A stretch of DNA of 64,000 nt, taken from assembly GCA_964203055.1 (NCBI GenBank), contig CAXNKS010000001.1:62001-126000 (forward strand), in the 5' to 3' direction. This document shows, one piece after another, positions 54,425 through 62,924 of this stretch; position 1 is the stretch's first letter; each line of letters begins with the position of its first letter. Position numbers and translations under genes: made by a program. The notes beneath the pieces are model-generated. The model was given only the letters and a program-made list of their open reading frames with translations, did not search any database and was not told the DNA's origin. Origin of the DNA: Fontibacterium temperatum. GTDB taxonomy: Bacteria > Pseudomonadota > Alphaproteobacteria > Pelagibacterales > Pelagibacteraceae.

Positions 54425-55866
54425 TAACCAACACTCCCCTCTAAGCTAATGCTAACTAATTTTTGTGCTTCAACGGCAAATTCCATAGGAAGCTGCTGTA
54501 GTACTTCTTTACAAAAACCGTTTACGATTAAACTTACGGCTTCTTCTTGGTTTAAACCTCTTTGCTTGCAGTAAAATAATTGCTCTTCACTAATCTTAGA
54601 TGTTGTTGCTTCATGTTCTGTTGTTGAAGTTGAGTTTTTATTATCAATGTATGGAACTGTGTGAGCGCCACATAAATTTCCAACTAATAATGAGTCACAC
54701 TGAGTATAATTTTTAGCATTACTTGCTTTTGAATGAATACTTACAAGACCTCTATAAGTATTATCAGCATGCCCTGCTGAAATACCTTTTGAAATAATTC
54801 TGCTTTTTGTATTTTTACCAAGATGAATCATTTTAGTTCCCGTGTCTGCTTTTTGATAATTATTTGTAATTGCAATTGAATAAAACTCACCAGATGAATT
54901 ATCGCCTTGTAAAATACAGCTTGGATATTTCCAAGTAATCGCTGAACCTGTTTCAACTTGTGTCCAAGAAATTTTAGAATTTTTTCCCTTACAAATTCCT
55001 CTTTTTGTTACAAAGTTATAAATTCCACCTTTTCCTTCTTTATCTCCTGGATACCAATTTTGAACTGTTGAATATTTAATCTCAGCATCATCTAGTGCAA
55101 TAAGTTCTACATTTGCAGCATGAAGTTGATTTTCATCTCTCATAGGTGCAGTGCAACCTTCTAAATAACTTACGTAACTTCCTTTATCTGCAATGATTAA
55201 AGTTCTTTCAAATTGACCTGTGTTTGATGCATTAATTCTAAAATATGTAGAAAGCTCCATTGGACATCTAACGCCTTCTGGAATGTAAACAAATGAGCCG
55301 TCTGTAAATACTGCTGAATTTAAAGTTGCAAAGTAATGATCCGTTAAAGGAATAACTGAACCTAAATATTTTTTAACAAGTTCTGGATGTTTTTGTACCG
55401 CTTCAGAAATTGAACAAAAAATAATTCCAATATCTTCTAATTTCTTTTTAAAAGTTGTTGCAACAGAAACAGAGTCAAATACAGCATCCACCGCAACTCC
55501 AGCTAATCTTTTTTGTTCATTAAGAGGAATGCCTAACTTTTCGTATGTCTTTTTAATTTCAGGATCAATTTCATCTAATGACTTTGGTCCTTCTTTAAAA
55601 CCTTTCGGTGCTGAGTAATAATATAAAGCCTGATAATCAATTTTAGGGTACTGGGGTTTTTGCCAGTTTGGCTCAGTCATTGTTTGTAATCTTTCAAATG
55701 CTTTTAATCTCCACTCAAGCAACCACTGTGGTTCCTTCTTTTGTTTGGAGATAAATTGAATGACTTCTTTATTAAGACCCTTTGGAGCTCTTACCGATTC
55801 AACATCCGTTACAAATCCATAAGCATAGTCCTGCTTAATTTGTTCTTGGATTAGATTATCTGACAT
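54424..55866 (-). CDS. sufB: Fe-S assembly scaffold protein SufB
   Basis: Main scaffold of the SUF system. The 480 residues include EPQWLLEWRLKAFERL, YFRINASNTGQFERTLIIAD, EGCTAPMRDENQLHAANVELIA, and a C-terminal AHTVPYIDNKNSTSTTEHEATTSKISEEQLFYCKQRG. The latter holds the Glu/His/Cys residues implicated in cluster formation. It overlaps the iscS gene by 11 bp and sufC by one base. Length and motifs are normal. Confidence 0.97.
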   Translation of the reverse strand: MSDNLIQEQIKQDYAYGFVTDVESVRAPKGLNKEVIQFISKQKKEPQWLLEWRLKAFERLQTMTEPNWQKPQYPKIDYQALYYYSAPKGFKEGPKSLDEIDPEIKKTYEKLGIPLNEQKRLAGVAVDAVFDSVSVATTFKKKLEDIGIIFCSISEAVQKHPELVKKYLGSVIPLTDHYFATLNSAVFTDGSFVYIPEGVRCPMELSTYFRINASNTGQFERTLIIADKGSYVSYLEGCTAPMRDENQLHAANVELIALDDAEIKYSTVQNWYPGDKEGKGGIYNFVTKRGICKGKNSKISWTQVETGSAITWKYPSCILQGDNSSGEFYSIAITNNYQKADTGTKMIHLGKNTKSRIISKGISAGHADNTYRGLVSIHSKASNAKNYTQCDSLLVGNLCGAHTVPYIDNKNSTSTTEHEATTSKISEEQLFYCKQRGLNQEEAVSLIVNGFCKEVLQQLPMEFAVEAQKLVSISLEGSVG

Positions 55867-56992
55867 TTAATGCTCCATTTTTAAAACAATCTGATTTCCA
55901 AACACTAAAGAAGGTCTCAATTTGCTCTTTAGTAGAATCCCAACCTAAACTCACCCTAATTGCAGAATGAATATATTTATCATCAACTTTCATTGCTTTT
56001 AAAACATGGGAAGGTTCAACTTTTCCAGATGAACAAGCCGCGCCTGAGCTCACACAAATTCCTTTTTGATCAAGGGCAATCACTTGATTTTCGCTCGTCA
56101 TCGAAGGATAAGCAAAATAACAAGTATTTCCTAATCTATCGGTATCTTCACCAAAGATTTTAATTTCATTAGATAATTTTTTTAAATTCGTCTCTAATAA
56201 ATCTCTATTATTTTTAATTTCAGAATTACAAATTTGAGTTAAATTTTTAACTTCATTAATCGCCTCACCAAATCCTAAAATTCCAAGAAAGTTCTCTGTA
56301 CCAGATCTTAAATTCTTCTCTTGGCCTCCTCCTATAATTTCAGGAAAAATATTATTTCTTACATTAATTAATAAAGCTCCAATTCCTGTAGGCCCGCCAA
56401 TTTTATGAGATGAAATTGAAAACAAATCTACATCAAGACTGTCTAAATCTATTTCAATTTTACCAAGGCTTTGAACACCATCACAATGAATAATTCCTTT
56501 ATATTTTTTAACAATTTTAGATATTTCTGCAATTGGATTAATAATTCCAGACTCATTATTTGCAAACATAACACTAACTAAAAATGGACTTGTTTGTTTT
56601 GAAAGCAAATCTTCAATTTCTTTTAAATTAACTGTGCCATTTAAATTTGTTTTAAAGAATTTCTTTTCAATATCTAAACTTTTAACAACATCAATGACTG
56701 ATGCATGTTCTGTTTCAAGTGAGTAAATAGTTTTAATATTATTTTTTTTAATAAATCCTTTAATAGCTAAATTATTCGATTCCGTAGCCCCACTTGTAAA
56801 AATAAGATCATAATTTTTTGCTTTTAAATTTGATAAAATATTTCTTCTTACTTCCTCGACAATTTTTTTAGAATTTCTGCCGATTTTATGAACTGAAGAA
56901 GGATTGCCGAATTCTTCAAATTTTAAACTTTGAATTTTCTTAATTACATTTTTATGTAATGGTGCTGTTGCATTATAATCAAAATAAATCAT
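55856..56992 (-). CDS. iscS: Cysteine desulfurase, IscS/NifS type (group I)
   Basis: PLP-dependent desulfurase. The 378 residues begin IYFDYNATAPLH and contain FTSGATESNNLAIKG, ETEHASV, CDGVQSLGKIEIDL, SSHKIGGPTGIGALL with the PLP Lys, and SSGAACSSGKVEPSHVL with the active Cys in the long loop of group I. It overlaps iscR by 4 bp and sufB by 11 bp. It may supply sulfur for tRNA thiolation or the cluster scaffold while SufS serves SufU. The exact role is inferred. Confidence 0.93.
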   Translation of the reverse strand: MIYFDYNATAPLHKNVIKKIQSLKFEEFGNPSSVHKIGRNSKKIVEEVRRNILSNLKAKNYDLIFTSGATESNNLAIKGFIKKNNIKTIYSLETEHASVIDVVKSLDIEKKFFKTNLNGTVNLKEIEDLLSKQTSPFLVSVMFANNESGIINPIAEISKIVKKYKGIIHCDGVQSLGKIEIDLDSLDVDLFSISSHKIGGPTGIGALLINVRNNIFPEIIGGGQEKNLRSGTENFLGILGFGEAINEVKNLTQICNSEIKNNRDLLETNLKKLSNEIKIFGEDTDRLGNTCYFAYPSMTSENQVIALDQKGICVSSGAACSSGKVEPSHVLKAMKVDDKYIHSAIRVSLGWDSTKEQIETFFSVWKSDCFKNGALNVR

Positions 56993-57459
56993 CTATTCAT
57001 TCCCTGTGATTGATTTATTGCGTTTTCAAATGGAATATTTCTTGGAATTTTATTCTCTAGAACATCTAGTAAAGTAACGGATGTAAAATAATTATTAATG
57101 TGTCTTGATAGACCATCCCATAGATTGTGCGTAACGCATCTAGTAGTTTTGCCTGTGCAGCCTTTTTTTGATTTTAATTTACATTTTGTAGTTTTGATAT
57201 CTTCATTGACCGCTTCGATAATTGAAGACAAATAAATTTTATTTGGATCTCTTGAAAGTTTATAACCACCTAGATTTCCTCTAACACTGGTAACTAAGTC
57301 TTTATTTTTAAGTTTTAAAAATAACTGCTCTAAAAAAGAAAGAGAAATGCTCTGCCTTATAGAGATGTCGTTAAGACTAACTGGCTTTTGCTGCTTATTA
57401 AAAGAAGCAAGATCAGCCATCGCCATTACAGCGTATCTACCTTTTGCTGTTAATTTCAT
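56989..57459 (-). CDS. iscR: Rrf2-family Fe-S regulator, IscR-like
   Basis: Transcription factor that senses Fe-S status. The 156 residues have the Rrf2 winged helix (MKLTAKGRYAVMAMADLA; LSFLEQLFLKLKNKDLVTSVRGNLGGYKLS). A cluster-binding stretch follows with Cys93, Cys101, Cys108 and His111 (KCKLKSKKGCTGKTTRCVTH). The spacing is C-x7-C-x6-C-x2-H, slightly wider than the x5/x5/x2 of E. coli IscR. It is first in the suf operon, behind a type-1-like IscR site over its own promoter, so feedback control of the whole cluster is likely. Confidence 0.93.
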   Translation of the reverse strand: MKLTAKGRYAVMAMADLASFNKQQKPVSLNDISIRQSISLSFLEQLFLKLKNKDLVTSVRGNLGGYKLSRDPNKIYLSSIIEAVNEDIKTTKCKLKSKKGCTGKTTRCVTHNLWDGLSRHINNYFTSVTLLDVLENKIPRNIPFENAINQSQGMNR

Positions 57460-57485
57460 TGTAAATTAATGGTTAATTTTCATTA

Positions 57486-57518
57486 AATTTATCTATTCCT
57501 ACTAATTTAGTCAACTTT
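57486..57518 (-). promoter_or_regulatory. iscR-suf promoter with IscR type-1-like operator
   Basis: Minus-strand TTGACT (57514-57509), 17 bp and TAAATT (57491-57486) form a good sigma70-type promoter. Overlapping it, 57518-57494 (AAAGTTGACTAAATTAGTAG then GAATA) matches the GACT-N6-AGT core of the E. coli type-1 IscR box, with mismatches near the distal end. This is the classic location for repression by cluster-bound IscR. Seen in sequence; binding is inferred. Confidence 0.65.
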
Positions 57519-57591
57519 AAAAAAAAACCAAAAGTGATTAGCTTTTATGGTATAAGAGCGACTTGTTAAAATTATAATTCTTCAAAATTCT

Positions 57592-58248
57592 ATGAGTGTA
57601 GTTAATCCAGCAGGAACTTTTATTAATGGCCCAGATGGAAAACTAGAAGCTAAATACGTACAAGGAAAAAATTCAACAGCACCAACTGTTCTAATTCTTC
57701 ATCCTCATCCAGAGTACGGTGGAACTATGAATAACAAAGTAGTTTATAATGCTTTTCACACTTTTCTTAAAAATGGATTTTCAGTTTGCCGTTTTAATTT
57801 TCGAGGCGTTGGTAAAAGTGAAGGAAAATTCGACAATGGTCAGGGAGAATTGTCAGACGCAGCTGCAGTATTAGATTGGATACAAAGACAAAATCCTACT
57901 ACTAATGAAAGTTGGATTGTTGGTTTTTCATTTGGTTCGTTAATTTGTATGCAATTACTAATGAGAAGACCTGAGATTTACAGATTTATAGCCATTTGTC
58001 CGCAGCCAAATATTTATGATTTTAATTTTTTAGCACCCTGTCCTTCTTCAGGTATGGTTTTATATTCATCTAATGATCAGCTAGTTCCACCAGAAGCAAC
58101 TAAAACTTTAGAAACCAAACTTAAAAATCAAAAAAGTATTAATGTAGATTTTATTAAAATTGAAGGTGCTAATCATTTCTTTGCTGGAAAAGATAAAGAA
58201 TTTAACGGTGCTATAGAAAAGTATATTAAAAAAGAATCTAGATTTTAA
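57592..58248 (+). CDS. Alpha/beta hydrolase
   Basis: A 218-residue serine hydrolase-like protein. It has LILHPHPEYGGTMNNKVVY near the N-terminus, CRFNFRGVGKSEGKF (oxyanion region), GFSFGSLICMQLL with the nucleophile Ser, and a late catalytic His in EGANHFFAGKDKE. These mark a conserved proteobacterial family of short hydrolases with HPHP and RGVG motifs whose substrate is not known to me. It diverges from iscR across 132 bp and overlaps the end of the convergent anmK by 4 bp. Confidence 0.88.
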   Translation: MSVVNPAGTFINGPDGKLEAKYVQGKNSTAPTVLILHPHPEYGGTMNNKVVYNAFHTFLKNGFSVCRFNFRGVGKSEGKFDNGQGELSDAAAVLDWIQRQNPTTNESWIVGFSFGSLICMQLLMRRPEIYRFIAICPQPNIYDFNFLAPCPSSGMVLYSSNDQLVPPEATKTLETKLKNQKSINVDFIKIEGANHFFAGKDKEFNGAIEKYIKKESRF

Positions 58249-59339
58249 TTAGAATAAACAATCCCACCTGTTACCGGCGCACTTACTCCAGTTGTTGTTG
58301 GAAGCGATAAATGTTTTTGTTCTAAACTTCTTATTGCAAGATAAGCAAATGCTTGAGATTCAATAAAATCACCAGCAAGTTTATATTGGTCTATAGATTC
58401 AACACTAACATTTAAAAGTTTTGATAAAAATTTAATTAAAGTTTTATTTTTTCTACCTCCTCCAGCTAAAATAATTTTATCTTTTTTTTCTTTAATATTT
58501 TTTACAAAGTTTGCTATTAAATTTGCGGTTACACTTACAAGGGTTGCAGCACCCTCTTCTAATTTAAGACCTCGAAATTGGGCAATATTAAAATCGGTAA
58601 TATCTAATGATTTTTTTTTATCGTGATAATTATAATGGTTTAGAAAATCTTCTTCCATTAATGAATTAACCTCGCCTTTTCCTGAGATATTTCCTTCCCT
58701 ATCAAACTCTAAGTCTTTTGAATTTAGTCTAATCCATTGATCTAATAGACAGTTTCCAGGACCGATATCATTGGAATGAATAACTGAATTTTCATAATAA
58801 CTTCCATTTGCAATCCCTCCGATATTAATAATAACTCCGTTGTTTATTAAGTTTAAATTTTTTAAAATTTGTCCGTGATAAAGTGTTACTAAGGGCGCTC
58901 CTTGTCCCTTATTTTTAATATCGTTGTCTCTAAAATTAAAGACAACTTTAGTTTTTAATAACTGCGCCATCAATTCAGGATTTCCTAGTTGAAACGTAAA
59001 ACTCTGCTCAGGTTTATGAATTAATGTGTGACCATGATAACCAATTAAATCTAATTTGATTGAAGAGTTTTTCTTTAAAAATTCATGAATGGCTTCTACA
59101 TGTAGCAATGTAATCTTCCTTGATAGATCTTTAATAAGTGCTTTTTTTGATGTTAAATCATCTTTTTGTAAAACTTCTTTTCTAATATTTATTAATTCTT
59201 TTTTAAAATCAGAACTGTATTCGAAAAAAAAATTATCAATAATAGAGGTATAACTTTCACCATCGGAATTTATAATGGAAAGATCAATTCCATCCATGGA
59301 AGTGCCGCTCATGGTTCCTAAAGAAATGTATTTACTCAT
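58245..59339 (-). CDS. anmK: Anhydro-N-acetylmuramic acid kinase
   Basis: Phosphorylates and opens 1,6-anhydroMurNAc released in peptidoglycan recycling. The 364 residues start YISLGTMSGTSMDGIDLSI (the ATP-binding motif). They also contain IGYHGHTLIHKPEQSFTFQLGNPELMA, NIGGIANGSYY, NDIGPGNCLLDQWI with the catalytic Asp, and the late ILAGGGRKNKTLI. It diverges from tyrS (49-bp gap), an arrangement common in Alphaproteobacteria. Presence implies cell-wall turnover products are reused. Confidence 0.96.
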   Translation of the reverse strand: MSKYISLGTMSGTSMDGIDLSIINSDGESYTSIIDNFFFEYSSDFKKELINIRKEVLQKDDLTSKKALIKDLSRKITLLHVEAIHEFLKKNSSIKLDLIGYHGHTLIHKPEQSFTFQLGNPELMAQLLKTKVVFNFRDNDIKNKGQGAPLVTLYHGQILKNLNLINNGVIINIGGIANGSYYENSVIHSNDIGPGNCLLDQWIRLNSKDLEFDREGNISGKGEVNSLMEEDFLNHYNYHDKKKSLDITDFNIAQFRGLKLEEGAATLVSVTANLIANFVKNIKEKKDKIILAGGGRKNKTLIKFLSKLLNVSVESIDQYKLAGDFIESQAFAYLAIRSLEQKHLSLPTTTGVSAPVTGGIVYSN

Positions 59340-59388
59340 TTTATATAGATTTAATATTATTTAATTTTGTATAATACTATCTTATTGA

Positions 59389-60630
59389 ATGAATCAGAAT
59401 CTTATCAAAACCTTTCAACAACGAGGATATTTTAATCAGTGTACTGATTTAGATAATCTAAACAAACTCTTAGATAATAAAAAAATTAAATTGTATATCG
59501 GTTTTGATTGTACCGCTCCAAGCCTACACGTTGGTAGCTTAGTGCAAATCATGTGTCTTAGACTGTTTCAACAATTTGGTCACACACCAATTGTTTTATT
59601 AGGAGGTGGCACTACTATGGTGGGTGATCCATCTGGCAAAGAAGAAAGTAGAAAAATTCTAACAAGTGTGGAAATTAAAAAAAATACGTCAGGTATTAAA
59701 AAAGTTTTTAATAAATTTTTAAGCAGTAAAGGTGTTAATAAATTTGTTTTTTTAAATAATGAAAAATGGCTAACTAAAATTAATTATATAAATTTTTTAA
59801 GAGATTACGGAAAACATTTTACTATTAATAAAATGTTAACTTTTGATAGCGTTAAACTTCGATTGGATAGAGAGCAATCTTTAAGTTTTTTAGAATTTAA
59901 TTACATGATCTTACAAGCATATGACTTTCTTGAGCTTAATAATAAAAATGATTGTATTCTTCAGATTGGCGGATCTGATCAATGGGGAAATATTATTAAC
60001 GGTATTGAATTAATAAGAAGAGTGAATGGAAAAGAATCTTATGGTTTAACTACACCGCTCATTACTACAAGCTCCGGTGCTAAAATGGGGAAAACTGAAA
60101 AAGGAGCTGTATGGTTAGATGAAAAACAAACCTCTCCTTATGAATATTGGCAGTTTTGGAGAAATGTAAATGATGCCGATGTGTTTAAATATTTAAGATT
60201 ATTCACTGAGCTTCCTTTAGATGAGATTTCTAATTTCGAAAATAACAAATCCAAAAATATTAATGATTTTAAAGTCATTCTTGCAAATGAAGCGACTAAA
60301 ATTCTTCATGGTGAAAAAGCTTCTTCCAATGCTGAGGCTACTTCTAAAAAGACTTTTGAAGATAAATCCTTTGGTGACGATCTCCCAAAAATTGAAATTA
60401 AGAAATCTGATTTAAATAATGGAATTTCGTTTAATGATTTAATTATCAAAATTAACTTTGCAAAATCTAATGGTGAATACAGAAGAAATATCGCAAATAA
60501 AGGTTATAGAATTAATAATGAAATTGTAACGGATGAGAAAAAAATAGTTACTAAAGAAGACTTTAATGGTGAAAAAGTTATTAAAATTTCATTTGGAAAG
60601 AAACAGCACGTCTTAATTGAGACTATTTAG
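59389..60630 (+). CDS. tyrS: Tyrosyl-tRNA synthetase
   Basis: Charges tRNA-Tyr. The 413 residues contain IGFDCTAPSLHVGSLVQ (HIGH equivalent), LLGGGTTMVGDPSGK, NYMILQAYDFL, QIGGSDQWGNI and the KMSKS equivalent GAKMGKTEKGAVWLDE. A C-terminal S4-like RNA-binding domain ends the protein (SNGEYRRNIANKGYRINNE). The stop overlaps the end of the convergent asmA-like gene by 8 bp. Intact. Confidence 0.97.
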   Translation: MNQNLIKTFQQRGYFNQCTDLDNLNKLLDNKKIKLYIGFDCTAPSLHVGSLVQIMCLRLFQQFGHTPIVLLGGGTTMVGDPSGKEESRKILTSVEIKKNTSGIKKVFNKFLSSKGVNKFVFLNNEKWLTKINYINFLRDYGKHFTINKMLTFDSVKLRLDREQSLSFLEFNYMILQAYDFLELNNKNDCILQIGGSDQWGNIINGIELIRRVNGKESYGLTTPLITTSSGAKMGKTEKGAVWLDEKQTSPYEYWQFWRNVNDADVFKYLRLFTELPLDEISNFENNKSKNINDFKVILANEATKILHGEKASSNAEATSKKTFEDKSFGDDLPKIEIKKSDLNNGISFNDLIIKINFAKSNGEYRRNIANKGYRINNEIVTDEKKIVTKEDFNGEKVIKISFGKKQHVLIETI

Positions 60631-62924
60631 AAGATCTAAATATATCTACAAATCTTTGTACAAATCTTGGTGTTAGCGTTCGTACTGGATTTATTGTTGT
60701 TTCAAAATTGTTATCTTTGCCTTTAATTTTAAAACTCACACCAAATACTCCATCACCACTCTTTCCAGTTAAAATCTGCCCCAGTATTGGTATATTTGAT
60801 AAAAGACGATTAACTTCATATGCTGGGATTACATTTCCATCCAAACTTACAAAGTTATCTGCATTATTAATTTTGCCCTCAACAATAAAACCAAGGGACG
60901 GTCCTGTTCCATAAAAATCTTTAAAGGTGAAAAACTTTTCATCATTTTCATAAACAATAACTGTATTATCAAAACGAATTCCCTCTCCTTTTAAGGTGTC
61001 TAAAATTCCTGTAACTGAGGCAAGGGATAATATTTGTGCAAGCACTGGTATTTCTTTAATTTTAAAATCAGTAATAATAATTTTACCCTTAGATGAAGTT
61101 GCGCTTAAATCTTCAGAGTTAAATTCTAATTTTCCTTTTTCAAATCCTTTTATAAAACTAAATCCTGCAATAAACGGCCTTGCTCTATCTGAGAGCATAT
61201 AAGTTGCAATGTTACCGTTTTTATTTTTGCTAATTTTAATGGTAATTTTTTCTTTATTAGAAAAGACTCCATTTGCATCTAATTTTGAAAATTGTCCTTT
61301 TAAGATAGTACCAGTTAAGTTGAAATCTCGAATATCATCATTAGTTCCAGTATCAACAGTATCTAAATTAGCACTAATAGTTCCGTTAAATTTTTTTGAA
61401 ACTACTGTTGATGGCTTTGAGCTTGTTAAGCTATCAATAATATATTTAGCGTCTAATCTTTTTCCTGTAATTTCAATATGACTAATATTGCCTTTTTTTA
61501 GATGAGATAATTTTAAAATTACTTTTATCGGTATTAACTGTAATGCTATTAAGAGAAGTTATAGAGAAATTCTCATCAAAATTTATATCAAATAATTCAA
61601 TATTATTTTTACCAGCATTAATTGTAACTTTTTCTAATATAGAAGTATTTTTCTTCACTTCACCTTTTAAAAGAATCTGACCATCATCATTTAATAATTT
61701 ATTAAAATTAATTGGGGTAAAATTAATTAAGCTTTTTTTAATATCTATTCGTGTATCGAAATAATATTGATCTTTGTTAGTATTTAGCTGGATATATAAT
61801 TTTGAAGATCCCTTAATATATTCTGGCTTAAATACTTTTTGCCAGTTTGCAAAATTAATATCTGAAATAATATTAATCTTTGATGTTTTTTTATTAAGAT
61901 CAGAGTTTATTTTAAAATCTAATGTATCGTTTTGATTAAAAATTATTCCATTTGTAGAAACATTAGTTTTATCAAATTCAACTTTAAATTTCCCATTTTT
62001 GAACTTTCTATTTTTGTCATCTAAAACATTAGGATAAGCGCTCTGAAGTAAATCTAATTCCAAATTTGAAATGTCGGCTTTGCCTTTGACTGAAGTGTTA
62101 AGAAGATTTCCTTTTTTATCAAACTCAACATCAATTTTATTATTAGCTGTTGTTGAGAAAGATAATTTTTCTATATTTTTAGTAATATCTTCTAAGGCCT
62201 CTATCTTTAAATTTTTAAATTCTTTTAATGAATTAAATTTTCCTGCTAAATTTAAATCAAGTGATGCCTTATAAGAATCTGATGATTCATTTACAGAAAT
62301 TTTAGATTTATCAAAATTTAAACCTGCGGCCGATCCTGATGAAATGTTAATATTTAATTCTTTATTTTTATATTCAATATCCGCATTAATATTTTGAAAC
62401 TCAGGTAGTTCATTTGAAATAATAAAAGAGGTATCTTTAATGCTGCCTAGAAACTCAATTTTTACAGTATCTTCGTTATATATTTTTAAATCGCCTTTAA
62501 TAAAACCCTTCTTAACTTTGTTATCAAAGTAACTTTTCTGGTTATCTTCTAAAAAAACATCACGAATTAAATTAATACTTTTTTCAAATGAATTTTCTGA
62601 AAATTTTATTTCTATAAATTTAGGATTGTAATTGCCTTTTATTGCAGAAAAAATGCCAACGCCAAAATTAGTTTGATAAATATTAGTAAGATCGCCTTTA
62701 TGATAAAGCTTTGGCTGATTAAGACTAAATTTAACAGCAAAATCTTTAATATCTAAACTTACTCTTATATCTTTAAATTCTAATTTAACTTTCTTGTATT
62801 GATCATTAAATCTTTTTTGAATTAAATCGTTAAAATTAGAAGTTTGAAATCCAAATGATAAAAAAGCTATAAGCGATATTAAAATTGCTAATACAATTAG
62901 TAAGATTTTATTTCTTTTTAACAT
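60623..62924 (-). CDS. AsmA/YhdP-like envelope protein (one +1 frameshift)
   Basis: A large protein with one N-terminal transmembrane helix (about 6-25) and a long periplasmic beta-rich region. It ends with the AsmA_2 segment (GNVIPAYEVNRLLSNIPILGQILTGKSGDGVFGVSFKIKG...INPVRTLTPRFVQRFVD). Such proteins are proposed to move phospholipids to the outer membrane. The frame breaks in the T7 run 61493-61499 (A7 in the gene). Six A's continue KIISSKKGNISHIEITGKRLDAKYIID and give 766 residues. It begins at the prfB stop (TAATG) and converges on tyrS. At 766 residues it is shorter than E. coli YhdP. Confidence 0.82.
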
